Source of the DNA: Pseudoscleropodium purum
Taxonomy: Eukaryota > Streptophyta > Bryopsida > Hypnales > Brachytheciaceae
DNA length: 64,000 bases
Direction: 5' to 3'
Assembly: GCA_963969395.1 (NCBI GenBank)
Contig: OZ017799.1
Coordinates: 5,954,501-6,018,500 of the forward strand
The position numbers and the translations under genes are program-made. This document shows positions 48,714 to 61,350 of this stretch, in pieces. Every line of letters begins with the position of its first letter. Position 1 is the stretch's first letter. The notes under the pieces were generated by a model. That model had not been told where the DNA came from. It made no database searches and worked only from the letters and a program-made list of their open reading frames with translations.

Positions 48714-49108
48714 CAGGGTTGACAGGACGGTCGGACATCCTAGATGTCCGGACGCGGATGCGGACATTGTGTCCGCAGAGTCCGTTGACATTTGCAAGTC
48801 TAGTAGACGTAGCGTCCGCCATGCCCGACATCGCCTTCCGCCTTGACTATCCGCCTTGACCGCTTGATTGCTCCGACCGCTGACCATCTCCCCTGTCCGC
48901 TTCCCTGACCGCCCTATTCCAACCGTCCCGCGGTCACCCGTCTGCCCCGCCCATCCGCCCATCCTGTCCGCCCATCTCGTCCGCCCCGCCCGTCTGCCGC
49001 GGCTGAGGCGTCTACTTTCTGACAGCGGAAAGGACGTTGCATCCGTGCGGACGGATGTCCGAGTTACGGATGCCTTTTTCGGGCGGACGTACAGATTCGT
49101 CAACCCTG
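48714..49108 (+). mobile_element. Complete CpG-rich hAT-like MITE, 395 bp
   Basis: The ends CAGGGTTGAC and GTCAACCCTG are perfect 10-bp inverted repeats, flanked by the perfect 8-bp duplication ACTTGAAT (48706-48713 and 49109-49116). The interior is strikingly rich in CCGCCC and GTCCG words in a genome otherwise poor in CpG. Long frames on both strands (48594-49103 minus, 48868-49119 plus) come from a lack of AT-rich stop codons and from the repeat, and encode no recognisable protein. Confidence 0.93.
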
Positions 49109-49242
49109 ACTTGAATTGAGTAATTTGGATGTATTGGAGTTACAATTTTCCATCAATAATATAGTTTTAAATCTAACACTATAGATTTCCTATCTTTACT
49201 ATCACATAGTATAGAATTGAATTTCCTCTCTTTTAATATCTT

Positions 49243-49395
49243 TACTACAAAAAAATGGCGGTATAAACGACTTGTCTACAATGACTGCATCGATAACAAT
49301 GACTGCAAAATAGTCATTTTATAGTCATTTTGCAGTCATTGTTGTTGGTACAATCATTGTGGACAAGTCATTTATACTGCCATTTTTTTGTAGTA
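49243..49395. mobile_element. Near-perfect palindromic CACTA-like MITE, 153 bp
   Basis: The ends TACTACAAAAAAATGGC and GCCATTTTTTTGTAGTA are flanked by the 3-bp duplication CTT (49240-49242 and 49396-49398). Almost the whole element is one inverted repeat, with ACAATGACTGC/GCAGTCATTGT and GACTTGTC/GACAAGTC pairs. Three-base duplication and ACTACAAAA ends fit the CACTA superfamily, with T in place of the first C. Confidence 0.85.
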
Positions 49396-49985
49396 CTTCC
49401 AACTAATTTTTTTGAAAATCAATGTACTTTTGTTGATGTTGCTTAGAGGTACAATCTAATTAGTTTTAAATTTGAGGTCTTTTTAATGATGTTGATATTG
49501 TTGTATCTTATTGCAATTGAGGTGTTTGATGTTGTAGACATGATGTGCTTTTGAGTTAGACTTCAATTTTAAATTTATCATTGTTAAAATTTATGAACCT
49601 GAAATTTTAATGAATATCATTGAGATTAATTTTGCAATTAAATTTTTTTAAATTTAAAATTTTGAATGTCAGGGTCCAAAATTTAATGTTATTTATTGAT
49701 TAATGCAACAAATGTTTGGGTGTGATCAATTGTCATAGTTTACTACTTTTGTTTGGACAAAAATAGATGCTCTTTCTTTAAAGACATTATCTTTTAGATT
49801 TGGTAAATTTAAGCCACAACCATTCAAATTTAGTAAAATCAAAGTTACACAATTTTTGTTTTGGTCCCTTTTAGTCTTTGCAATTATTAATCTACAATTT
49901 CATAAGGCATTGTGGCTACAAATATTTTGGCATTAAAATTTTCATAAATTTTCATCTATAATATATCTAGCTTCTATTGCTTAAA

Positions 49986-50920
49986 TTTAACCCCTAAAGG
50001 ACCGGCTTGTGTGTTTTGACTGTAAAGAAATTTTGGGCAGGTACTTGTGACTAGAAATTTCCATATTTTAGGTTGAAATTTTAATAGAAGATGTAGACAA
50101 GAAATATCTTTCATATGCAACAAATTTTATGACATTCAGAAATAGGAATAAAAAATTATAGCCTAATATGTTATTTTTTTTCGTAATTGGGCAGTTTGGG
50201 CAGATTAGAAAAAACCATTTTTTTCATAAATAAAAATTTGAAATTGGTTTTTAAAACTTATATATACATGTAAAGCTTTGAATCATTCTATTTTAATCAA
50301 TGAGTCAAAAGTTATGAGTATTTTTTGTTTGAGGCAGTTGTAGATTCCCTACTCTACAATAAACTTTGAAATCCTTTATATTATCCAATTTTCAATATTT
50401 TTGAAATAAAATAAAATCCTAGGATGTAAATATTTTATTACAACATTTCAAGTATTGGAATTGTCATTTTTCAATTCCATATTTTAATTCTTAATAATTT
50501 AGTATTTTGAATCATTGTCTATTACTACCTACTTACTATTTTTTTCTATATGTTGTACAATTCCAAATGATTTGAAAATTTTCAAGCATGTGGAAAACTT
50601 GTTTAATAAAATGAATCCAAAGAAGCACCATCATTTTAGTGATTTTTTCATAGGAAAAAGAGCTTGTGAAGTGCAGCTGCCCAACTCTTCGCAGGGCAAA
50701 AAAAATGATTTTAGTGAATTTGAATGTTTATATCTTGCAATCCACATGGTGGAAATGTCTGAAATTTTCACCACATGTTTTTAATACTACACAGTACAAG
50801 ATCCTATGGTTACATATGTCAAAAAGTGTTTTTTTTCAAAAATTTGCTACTTGTACTAAAAATGGCAATTTTTGAATTTTTTTTTTTGTGAAAACATAGC
50901 CATGGAACTTTAGGGTTAAA
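49986..50920 (-). mobile_element. TTTAACCCC-TIR element, copy A (inverted)
   Basis: Begins TTTAACCCCTAAAGG and ends CTTTAGGGTTAAA. Inverted relative to copies at 56735 and 62740, with which it shares TATGTTGTACAATTCCAAATG, TTCAAGCATG and a CATAGGAAAAAGAGCTTGTG region. Its flanks do not give a clear duplication. Two overlapping short frames (50515-50784, 50666-50875) lie inside and are not conserved. Confidence 0.65.
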
Positions 50921-51229
50921 GTGCTTTGGTTTGATCATCTTTTGTACCATTGATAAGAAAATTTTGAAATATTAAATTATTAAAACTATAAATTTATCTA
51001 ATATAAATTCTACATCTACAAATTAAAAATTAAAAAAATAAAAATTGCTAAATTACAATTATTGTTTACCTTTATTCATTTCAAGACTTTGTAGTTCCAA
51101 CATTCTAAAATTTGAAAATCTTCAATCAAACATTTGTAAATAAACTGTACTTGACTATACAAAGGGATCAATGAAGTATTCAAAGTTGCAATTTGTACCA
51201 TTCAGATAAAATTAAACACTAGAGGCCCC

Positions 51230-53430
51230 CTTTAATAGCATTGCCAAGGTATAGAGGGGAGTATGGTCTAGGATTAATACAAATGTTAGCGAATCCAGAA
51301 AAAACTTCAACAAACTCGACAAAGATAGTACTGATAACGAGTATTATGGCATAAGAGGTGAGATAAACGAGGTGTCATAGGTTGTGCTAATCGAGGTCTT
51401 CAATATGAAGCGGTTAGAACCAGATAGCGGTTAGGGTAAGTTGGATCTAGGAGGTAACCGTTATGGAGGTTGAGAAAAGGAGAGAGATGGAAGGAATCAA
51501 GGCCAATGTATGCACTCACAAAAATTAATAGGAAAATGAGGGTTCTTGGGAACCCAAAACACTGGTGTACGATAGATTAGAGGGAAGTTGTTGGTCATAT
51601 GTATGTGGGTCTCGTCGTTGTGTTTGCAGGAAATATAACTAGTATTTAGTACAAAAATTTAAAACAAGTGCAACTAAAGGCAAACTTTGAAAGGAATCCA
51701 ATTTTTTTTTTTTTAAATAAAAAATCAAGAACAAAAAAACTTGAAATGCTCTAATAACACACTTAGTTGCAATTTTGACTCAAAATGGCCCAAAAGTCTA
51801 ATTAAATAAACCAACATATATAGATTGCCAAAATAATGGCTAGAAGGTTGAGTAGAGAGGAGAATGAGTGTCTTTTTATACACTTTCAAAGACATTCATC
51901 CCCTCTCATTCTCTCGTGGTAATCTATCAACTAAAATTTTCATCCTAATTTACAAGTTTTTTTCTAGACTCTAAGCCTAAACTCTAACGTTTGGAGATTA
52001 ATTCAATTCACAAACGAATTGCGCCATTGGATTTAGAAGGCCACTTATACACTCTCCATAATCCTCATTCCTTTTTTTACACTAAAAACACAACAAATCC
52101 TAGTGCTAATTTAACTACCTCAAAGGGTAAAAATTCAACTTTTAGAGGTTGACATTTCTATAGAATGTAACTAATCTAGGACCTTAAATAGGCATTAGAA
52201 GATTTTTGGGGCTTCTAGATGCCTGTGAGTTATTATAGCCTGCGAACACAGGAAATAGGTTCGACATAGCAATTTGATGTGGCCAAGACCTTGCCACATT
52301 ATAGACCAAAAAAAAAAATTTAATTTTTTTTTTTCATTTGGAGACTAATTTTTATTTTTAATGAAAAAGAAAATTCTAACAGCAAGTTGTTCCCCTCACT
52401 ACAAGGAACAACTGCGGGGGAACAGGCCCAAAACAAGCTTCTAGACCCCCCAAAACTCTTCTAATGTGTAGGGAAGCAAAAAAAGACCTAACTTTAACCC
52501 CATTTCAATTTTGTATGCTCCCAAAATGTTGGTCAAATTCCCTCATAATCTTTAATTTTGCCAATACTTAGAGAATCTTGTCAATTTGTACACTACTAGC
52601 TATTAGAATGTTTTGAAATTTGTAGGAGCATATTATTAGCATAAATGAAGCCAATCTAATTTTTAGTGAGATTTTATCACATCTTAGGTAATTTCTATAA
52701 ATTTTCCATCATGAAATTTGATGGTTGATTATCCAAAAAAATATCTTTTAACTACTAGAAAATTACAGAACTCTTTATAGAACCTCTCATGGAATTCTAT
52801 AAAGTATGTGCAAGCTCATATTCTTATTTTACACGTTCAAGGATGGAAAATCAAATCTTGTTATCTCTTTTAATTTTTTGTGAACAAATAATTTTTCGTA
52901 TAGAAGAATCTTGGCAAACCAACTTTTCCATTGAACTTCTAATGTGATTTCCATCTATAAATACCATACTTATGTTGTAGATGCCCTTCTTTGGTACATC
53001 TTGAGTTTTCTTTACATGCAGGTTAACAATTAGGGTTTTTACTATTTCATTGATATGATGAAAAAATTGAAACCTCTCTGTAAAATTTACTTATGGTTCT
53101 TACATAAGTTTCCTTGAATGAATGTAGTCATATTTTGACACATGACTCACATGCAAGGTAGGATTAGGCAATTTGGGCAATTCTATTCAAATACTATAAT
53201 ATGTACAACTTTGGGGTTTCTATCCTACTTATATGTAAGATTCGGATTAAGTTTAGGGAAAACAAGCTAGTTAGAACCAAATACTATAATGGCATATGAC
53301 ATACCTATTTTTGTTTTACACTCTTTCTATGGGATTTTGTATAATAATTCACATTCAAAATACTAATAAATGAAAAATAATAGTGAGTCCTAGATGACCA
53401 ATTGGACACTCACACCCTTACAATAGAACA
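51230..53430 (+). repeat. Retroelement block II-like copy 3
   Basis: Homologous to 58030-61350 in the same orientation, and more distantly to 34600-36130. Landmarks: AGCATTGCCAAGG, CATTCATCCCCTCTC, AATTGCGCCATTGGATTTAG, ATGTGCAAGCTCATATTC, TATGTACAACTTTGGGGTTT and ACACTCACACCCTTAC. It carries the MITE at 52193-52466 and lacks the solo LTR found in copy 4. Confidence 0.75.
52193..52466 (-). mobile_element. CATTAGAAG-TIR MITE, copy 2 (274 bp)
   Basis: Starts CATTAGAAGATTTTTGGGG and ends CCCAAAACTCTTCTAATG; inverted relative to 9763-10072. The corresponding empty position in block II copy 4 is near 58742 (GGTAGATATGAGGGAG). Confidence 0.75.
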
Positions 53431-54499
53431 ATGCTTGAAATATTAAAATTAAATGACTAGCTAGAGGTTCAAATTTTATGCCTATATTAGAATTCACACT
53501 TAAAACACAATATTTTTACTATTGAAATCATTTTTTACTTTTGAAATATTGCTAACATAATGACATAATACCAAAATCATGTTACTAAACAATATGATAT
53601 TGAATGCAATTGTATATGCAAGAATCTCTTTCTAAGAAGGCAAAAAGTTCTTAATTTTATGTTAGAAATTTGAACATTATAATGTAAAAAATTTGCAATC
53701 AAAAATTATAAAACACCTTCTATATATTTCTACTGTAGTGTAGTATATTTTTGTATAGATGAGTTTTTTTTAAACTTTTTTTCCTCACATTTCTTCCTTG
53801 TTGCCCTAAAAATTAGTAGTTTTTGACAATTTTTGTTTGAAATGTCTCTTAGTTGTTTGGCAATTAATCCAAATATTTTTGTTTTTCAAAATATATAATT
53901 ATAAAATTTATTTTGAATTAGTATTAGGCTTCAAGGACAATATGTTTTTGAAGACAAAGCCTCTAAATTGAAGCAAAAATATTGTTTTAAAGACAACCTA
54001 GGCTTTTTGCAATGCAAATGGCTTTGTTGAACTTCTAAGCCTTATAATTTTGATCTTTGTTTGCAAAAAAAGTTTTGGAACTTTGAATTTGAGTAGAAAA
54101 TTAAGGTTGGAAAATTATGAAAATTTTCATAGCAATATGATGTTGTTTCCACCTTGCCTAAGTTAACAATGCAAACCAAAAGAAATAAAAATTTGTTTTT
54201 TCAAACACTTAGAAATATTTGTTGGAAGTTTGTTTTCTTAATCTCCTTAAAAAAATGAGAGGAAAATCTCAAAATCTGATGCTTTATTTTAGATGCCAAA
54301 TTTTGGCTTGCATAGAGCTTTAAGGTCAAACCAACATTGTTTTTATTATATCTTATTGGCAACTAAAAGAAATTTCCAACTTTCTTTAGCATTCCTTATT
54401 TGAGCATTGTATAAATAAATTATGTATTTTGGTCATTGCAAAAAAAATTTGGCACTATAGGCTTCAAATGGCTTGTGTCAGTGAATACTATGACTTCTG
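53431..54499. other. No gene seen
   Basis: Decayed AT-rich DNA joining block II copy 3 to the next block I-like copy. No frames or terminal repeats were recognised. Confidence 0.35.
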
Positions 54500-56197
54500 A
54501 ATTTTTTTTAAGAAGTACAAAGTAAAATACATATAATTTGTAAAGCATTAAATATAAAAGGTTTCTGAAAATTCAGACTTAGAAAACTTTATCTCTAAAA
54601 AATAGGCACAAAAAGTAATGGAAAATATTTTTAAAATAGATACTTTAATAATAGACTTTTATAAAATAAGAAAATCTGGATAAAGTTGAAGATTTTAAGA
54701 GGCTATCTAAACTTCATCCATTTTTTTGGCACTTTATCTATTTCAATTGATTACTAATTTTGAATCCTTATTCTATATTGCTAATTCCTACTCAAGTTCC
54801 AAGTCTAGACCTCAATGGATGATTTTTAAATGATTTCATCACTTTCTTGTCTCTAACTTCATCCACCTATAGCTAATAGAGTTTTAAGTATTTTTCAGAG
54901 TTTGAAGTGATTTTCAACTTCCTTAAATTCTTCCAATCTAATGCTAATTCTAAGTCTCTACTTAGTTGTCTTCAAAAGATTCTAATTTACTTCGTATTTT
55001 ATTCTTAAGGTGCGGGATTTCTTTTATTAATTTATTATTTTTAGATTTTCAAATTTGGTTCTTTGTAGAGTCAAAAATTATCTATCTATTTTGCTAAAGA
55101 ACTCTTAGTTTGGACCTTTTTGGTGAAAGTTATAAGTGGATGAAGTTTGATAGCTAATTAGTGCTTCAAAACTTCATCTATGGTTTTCTACTAATCTAAA
55201 ATTTGAAATTTACTTTTGGCTTCACTTTTGATTTTTATATTCTTACTCCATTCTAATTTTCCATCCTTATTCTTCTGGAATGAAATTGACTAATTTTCAT
55301 CCAATATGACTTATAGATTTCATTCCCTCAAATTGACTTTGATTTCTAAGTGTAATACATTTTTGAAAACCCCTAATCAAATTTTACAAGATTTTCTATT
55401 TAAATCTTGATAGAAACCTAATCTTAATACTCTGACTTGCAGTTGAAGTTAAGCTAAACGTTAAAATAGTTAATTTTAGAAATGGAATAACAATTGGAAT
55501 AATTAGTATCTTACCTCAAAATTTGACTCATTTAGAAGATGGTCAAAAAATCCTTCAAAATTCCTATAATTTATCATGGTTGAACCTCTCTTTGAATTTG
55601 GCTTACTAATTGAAAAGATGGTTTTGATACAAGTTTGCTAATTTTTGAACTTCCTTTTTTCTTTCCTCTTTTACCCTTTTATTTTCTTTTAAGCCTATTC
55701 ACCCTCCATTATTTTATCCAAGATGCTGACTTTGATGTGAATGGAATATATGGATTATTTCCAAGAAAATAATTGACTTGAACCTCTCCTATCCCTATCC
55801 CAAGGTTTTATGGTTTAAATTGACTCTTCAAGATTTCCACCTAATCTGCACTACTTTGCTAGTTTCACAAATTTCACATCAACTCTTCAATTTCCATTTG
55901 TACTACTCAATTTTCCTCTGTTTTATTTTATTGTATTAGTGAGCTTTAAGTGTCTTTTCTCTTCCTACTTCTTCAATATTTGAGTTTGAAGAATTTTAAA
56001 GCTATGAGAGTTCTTTGCTACTTAAAGGACCTCTAATTTTTGTGTCTATTCTACTTTCCAAGTTCACCTATTCTACTTGACTCTTCTACTTTGAATTCCT
56101 ACAACTCTCTAATTTCCAATATTTGGTTTTACAAGAGTTTTTTGTGTATCTTATACACAAACTAATTGTCAAATCCATTTTTGGACCAAGTAGTCTA
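54500..56197 (+). repeat. Block I-like copy 4 with two hairpins
   Basis: Contains two instances of the stem motif: TCTGGATAAAGTTGA (about 54675) with AAACTTCATCCA (54709-54720), and TGGATGAAGTTT (55137-55148) with AAACTTCATCTA (55168-55179). The remainder is pyrimidine-rich retroelement-like sequence without a protein frame. Confidence 0.55.
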
Positions 56198-56262
56198 GAG
56201 CTAGTGTACTCTAATTGGAGCTAGTACACTCCAATTTGGAGCTAGTCTAGCACTTCAATTTT
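56198..56262 (+). repeat. Three tandem ~21-bp units
   Basis: Units start GAGCTAGTGTACTCTAATTG, GAGCTAGTACACTCCAATTT and GAGCTAGTCTAGCACTTCAA. Confidence 0.8.
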
Positions 56263-56734
56263 GAAGCCAATTTAGAATCCAATTTTCAATACGGTCACGG
56301 GCTCTTCTTTCCTAAAGTCATAGGCTCCTTTCTCTACAGCTACAAGCTTCTTTTGCTATATGGTGGCTTGTGATTGGTCCAGATCCCTCAAAGTAGTGAC
56401 ATGGCAGGGGAATTGCAATGATGTGGCTATGCCACATGGCAATGTGTAATTAGCCAACCTCCCTCCTTATTCCTTCTATTCAATTCAACTAAAAGTGGTT
56501 GGTTCTCCAATTCGGCAATTTGGGCCTTTCTAGCACTTCAGGCTCTTCTAGCGGTTCAGCTCCATTGGTAGTTTGGGCTCCTTGTCTAATTTTTGGACTT
56601 TTGAAAACTCTTTAACTACTTGGATCTTTTTCCCTTCCACAATTTTTCTAATATTTTGGAGACTTTTCCAACCAACCCTTTTGGACACTAAATTTGAGGA
56701 TCCCAAACCATGTTTTGGACCCTAAACTTGGTAT

Positions 56735-57650
56735 TTTAACCCCTATAATTCTTTGACTATATTTTCACCAAAAATGCTTCCAAATTGTCATACTTTGTGC
56801 AAGTTTCAAATTTTAGAAAAAACAACATTTTTGGACACTTGTAACATAGTACCTTGTAGTATACTAACCTAAAAATATGCCAAAAAAATTTCAAAATTTT
56901 TCACCATGTAGATTGCAAGATATTAGCATTTAAATTCATTTAAATTTTTTTTTTGTCTCTGCAAAAAATAGGGCAACTGAGCTTCACAAGCTCACTTTCT
57001 ATGAAAAAATGACCAAAATGGTTTGGATTCATTCTTCAAGGAATTTTGCTACATGCTTGAAAAATTTGAAATGATTTGAAATTGTACAACATATAGAAAA
57101 AAATAGTAAGTAGAAAGATGAAGAAAATGATTCAAAATACTAAATTGTTAATAATTTATTTATAGAATTAAAAATGACAATTCCAATGGTGATAATGTTG
57201 TAATAAAAAATTTTCACTTTATTTTTTTAATTTTTTTTCAAAAATATTGAAAATTGAGTTCAATAAAAGATTTCAAAATTTATTTTAAAGAAGAGATTTG
57301 ATAACTAATTGCAAACTAAAACACCTCATAACTTTTGACTCATTAATCAAAATGGAATGATTCAAATCTTTATATATATATATATATTTCAAATTTGAAT
57401 TCTTGAAAAAAAAAGATTTTTTCAGATCTATTCAAACTACCCAAGTAAAGAAACAAACTACATATTAGGCTATTAATAACTTTTGAATAATATTTCCAAA
57501 TGTCTTGAAATTTAGTGCACATGCAAAATATTCCTTGTCTACACCTTCTATCAAAATGTGGGCCTAAAACATCAAAATCTCCAGTCACTTGCACCTACTC
57601 AAAATTTTTATGTTGCCAAAAAACCTAGCTTGGTCTTTTAGGGGTTAAAA
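56735..57650 (+). mobile_element. TTTAACCCC-TIR element, copy B, with 5-bp duplication
   Basis: The ends TTTAACCCCTATAA and TTTTAGGGGTTAAAA are flanked by GGTAT (56730-56734 and 57651-57655). It is 916 bp with no conserved protein frame; a 74-codon minus-strand frame at 57370-57594 is not matched in copies A and C. A 5-bp duplication with non-TG/CA ends does not fit an LTR; the superfamily is undetermined. Confidence 0.75.
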
Positions 57651-58029
57651 GGTATCAATGTGCTATTCATCACACAACAATAATGAAGTTGCTAAACCAC
57701 ATCATATTCCCTTCATTCACAAAAATAAATCGCCCTATATTGTGCAAATGGGAAAATTCCAAATACTAAACAATACACAATTTTTATGAAATTCTTCTAA
57801 ATACTTGAAGTCAAAACTTTGTTGTATGTTTGAAAATACTCTAAATTTTTCAGAATTCCTAAATATTTGAAGCCAAAGCTTCACTATATTATACAATACT
57901 ACAAATACACAAACAATTCCAACCAAAGTTAATTTGTCCAAATTCACCAAAACATAATAGAACAAGGAATTAATACCAACAGTTATTAGTTCAAAAACAA
58001 TACACAAACAAGTTAGTATAATAATGTCT

Positions 58030-61000
58030 AAACTTTAGAGGATTTTGTAATGAAGAAATTTCCCACTTAAAAATTTAGTATTCCCAAATATAACTAAAAG
58101 CCCCTAAAGCAGTATCACCAAAGTACAGTGAATGATATTTCTAGGATTAGTACAACCCAACAAAATTCAAATCAAACTAAAACAAATTAATAACAAATAT
58201 GCCAACAAATAGATACACAAGTAGACATTAAATGGACCCCAATGTCTTTCAAGGAAAGCTTCAAAAATAACAATAATAGAGCTTGAAATGCTCTCAAAAC
58301 CCAAGAAATTGGCAAGTTGATAGAAAATGGCCAAAATCCATATAAATGAATTCAATAATGTAACAAGGGATTCAAGAATGAAGCAAGAGGTGTTTTTGAC
58401 AAGAAAATGAATGTTCTCATATGTGTTTCCAAGGGCACTCACCCCCCTTTTTCCTACTAAGTAATCTTATCAACTAAGATTTTCAACCTAATCTACAAAT
58501 TTTAACTTTCAACATTAGTTCTAAAATCTAACTTTTAGAGAAGGACTCCAAATCACAAACAAATTGCACTATTGGCTATAGAAGGTCTTTTTAATTTTGA
58601 TGAATCCTTCACCCGTTTTTCTTATGCTAAAATACCATTGAAAGTTAGTATCAACTTAAACTTCAAAAGGTTTTAAAATCTAACTTTTGGGGGTTGACTT
58701 TTCTATAAAAAGTAACTAGCCTAGGATCTTAGGTAGATATGAGGGAGTAAAAAAGACCTAATTTGGGCCCCATTCAAACTTTGTACACTCCTAATATGCT
58801 AGTTGACTCCACCGTAATCTTCAAAATTGTCAATCTTAAGAGAACCTTGCGAATTTGGAATCTTCTGGCTATTAAAATGTCTTGAAACTTATTGGAGCGT
58901 GTTATTAGTATAAAAGAAGATATTTTGATTTCTAGTGAGATTTTACCACACCTTGAGTAATTAACATGAATTTGTCATTGTAAATTTTGGTAGTTGACCA
59001 TCCAAAAGAATATCTTTTGATTATAAAAAAATTTTGAATTTTTTTAAAACCTCCTATAGAATTCTACAAAAGATGTGTGTAGAAGGATGTTGGAACCTAA
59101 TTTGGATTTACCCAACTCGTATAGTTCGTTCCAGAGGAGACTATTTAAATAGGACTGTTTCCAATTGAATCTAAATTAATTCCTAATGAGTCATTGCAAC
59201 ATGGTATTTTGAGTAAAATAAAGTTCCTTAAACCAACTATAACTATATTTTCTTCACATGATATCTAATTACACAATTTGGCACTCCACTCTTAAAGGCC
59301 ACAAAGGTAAAAAATGCTCCCAAATTGTATCTTTAATTATCTTATTTATTAATCTTGAATTCCTTCAACCTTTATCTTTCAGCAACTTGGGTCTTTATCT
59401 TTCCGACTTGGATCTCCACCAGACACTGGGGCCGCCTACTTCCGATTACAAGATTTTCACAGCACTGCCGTAGGACAGCCTGGACTCCTGCTCCCGATTT
59501 GATATTTGGCCTACTCACAGATCATACCAACTCGGCGATTGATGACATTGAGACCCTATACAACGCTCCAAATTGGTTTTGACCATACATTCTTAATTGT
59601 TCAACAATATGCATATCAATACACCATAAAATTTACTCATCAAATTCACAACTTGGTTGCTCCAGTTTACTACGATGGCATTCCACACACACAGGAAGAT
59701 AATTTGTAAATCAATTCCATTACACTCAACATGCCAAATTGGCAATCAAAATCACCATTACAAATTGTTATTATAATTGTTCATGCTCACAAAAACTATC
59801 TCATAGTCATTCAAAATATATCTCTAATCCTCTATTGCTAACAATCAAACAAATGACTCCAATTAGGCTCATAATATTTCAACTAAATATTGCAATTAAG
59901 TTCTCATCTAATCTTCACATTTTGCACTAATCTGCCTGATCAATCATTACAACCACTATTCTCCCGAATTGATCTCATCTTTTCTACACACCACTATTCC
60001 AAGTTCAAATCTAATCCAAATCTTTGCACCAACTTGGAATCTCTTGCATTCACTGCATCTCACTTCCTTGAAGCACACACTATCATAAATTTCCCATAAC
60101 GTACGCACCAAATCATCACCCAATTTGGTAAATCTTCAGCATTACATCTTTCCACTTTCACATCTGCACCACCATTCACTGCCCAACAACACTCCGACTT
60201 GGACACAGACTCAAATACTCTGACCCGACCTTGGACCACGCACACACAATTCCCAACTTGGAATTCACATTTACAAACACAAAAACACGATCAGACAACA
60301 CAAAAAAAACGAAAATACACAGCCTGCACCGATTGGGACTCGCACTGGACTTTGCTCGACAGTGGGTAAAAAGAAATGACCCAAAAAACGACCCAAATAG
60401 GAACCAGAGAAGACGACGCTCAACTGCCCAACCAACTCGGCAGCTTCAACTGGAACAACTGACATTCCTACTTAGACCCCTCATACTTCCCGAATTGTCA
60501 ACTCAGACTCATCAAACAACATCCTAATAGGCAAGCAGACCATCAACCAACCATGACCAAACTTCCGACTTGGACTACAAACCACACTAATTGACCCATT
60601 CAACTCCAAATTGGACACCATTCAATGCTCTAAAACAACCAAATAGCACTCTCAATTAACCAACTACTTGCAACAAACTGCAAATTACACTCCGATTTGT
60701 ACAAAATAGAACCAAAATTTACTTCCTATCAGACTATCTACAATGTGCAAGCTCATATGCTTACTTTGCACATTTGAAAAAGGAGAATCAAATCCCACTA
60801 TCTCCTTCACTTTTTAGTGAATAAGAAATCTTTCACAAAGAGAGGAATTTTGACAAATCGACTTTGCTATTGTACTTCTAGCATAATTTTCACCTGCAAT
60901 CATTGTATTTATGTCGTAGATGTCCTCCTTTGGTCCATCTTGAGTTTTCTTCACCTATTGGTTAACAATTGGGGCTTCTATTATTTCATTGATACAATGT

Positions 61001-61350
61001 GGAAATTGAAACGTCTCTCTAAAATGCACTTAGGGTTCTCACATATGTTTTCTTAGAACATTTTAGCCATGCTCTATTACATGCAAGGCAAGTTTAGCCA
61101 GTTTGGGCAATTCTACTAAACAACTACAATATGTACAACTTTTGGATTTCTATCCTATTTACATGCAGGATTTGTATTACATTTTAGGGAAAGCATACTT
61201 TTTAAGACCAAATACTATAATGGCATGTGACATATTTCTTTTGGCTTTACACTCTTTTTATAGCTTTTGTATAATAAATTACACTCAAAATACTAACAAA
61301 TGAAAAAAAGAAAATAATGAGTCCTCTATTACAAAATGGACACCCACAAT
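58030..61350 (+). repeat. Retroelement block II-like copy 4, split by a solo LTR
   Basis: The left part is 58030-59077 and the right part 60743-61350. Both align in order with copy 3 (51230-53430). The break point corresponds to the continuous sequence at about 52795-52815 of copy 3. Confidence 0.8.
59078..60742 (+). mobile_element. Solo LTR, 1665 bp, TGTAGA...TCTACA, 5-bp duplication
   Basis: TG...CA ends within the inverted hexamer TGTAGA/TCTACA, flanked by the perfect duplication ATGTG (59073-59077 and 60743-60747). Copy 3 of block II supplies the empty site. These are the hallmarks of LTR-LTR recombination leaving one LTR. Two relatives lie at 7055 and 11943. About 25 CCAANTTGG-like words (CCAACTTGG, CCAAATTGG, CCGACTTGG, CCCAATTTGG) are spread along it. 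Several frames over 60 codons exist (for example 60231-60527) but look like chance openings and are not conserved in the other copies. Confidence 0.92.

Noticed and set aside
48594..49119. 169-codon minus-strand and 83-codon plus-strand frames
   Set aside because: Both lie across the CpG-rich hAT-like MITE, extend past its target duplication, and are Arg/Pro-rich because of CCG repeats and missing AT-rich stops.
56735..57650. Interpretation as an LTR because of the 5-bp duplication
   Set aside because: The ends are TTTAACCCC/GGGGTTAAA, not TG/CA, and a partner LTR or PBS was not seen.
60231..60527. 98-codon plus-strand frame in the solo LTR
   Set aside because: No counterpart in the other LTR copies and Thr/Gln/Arg-rich low-complexity composition; read as chance.
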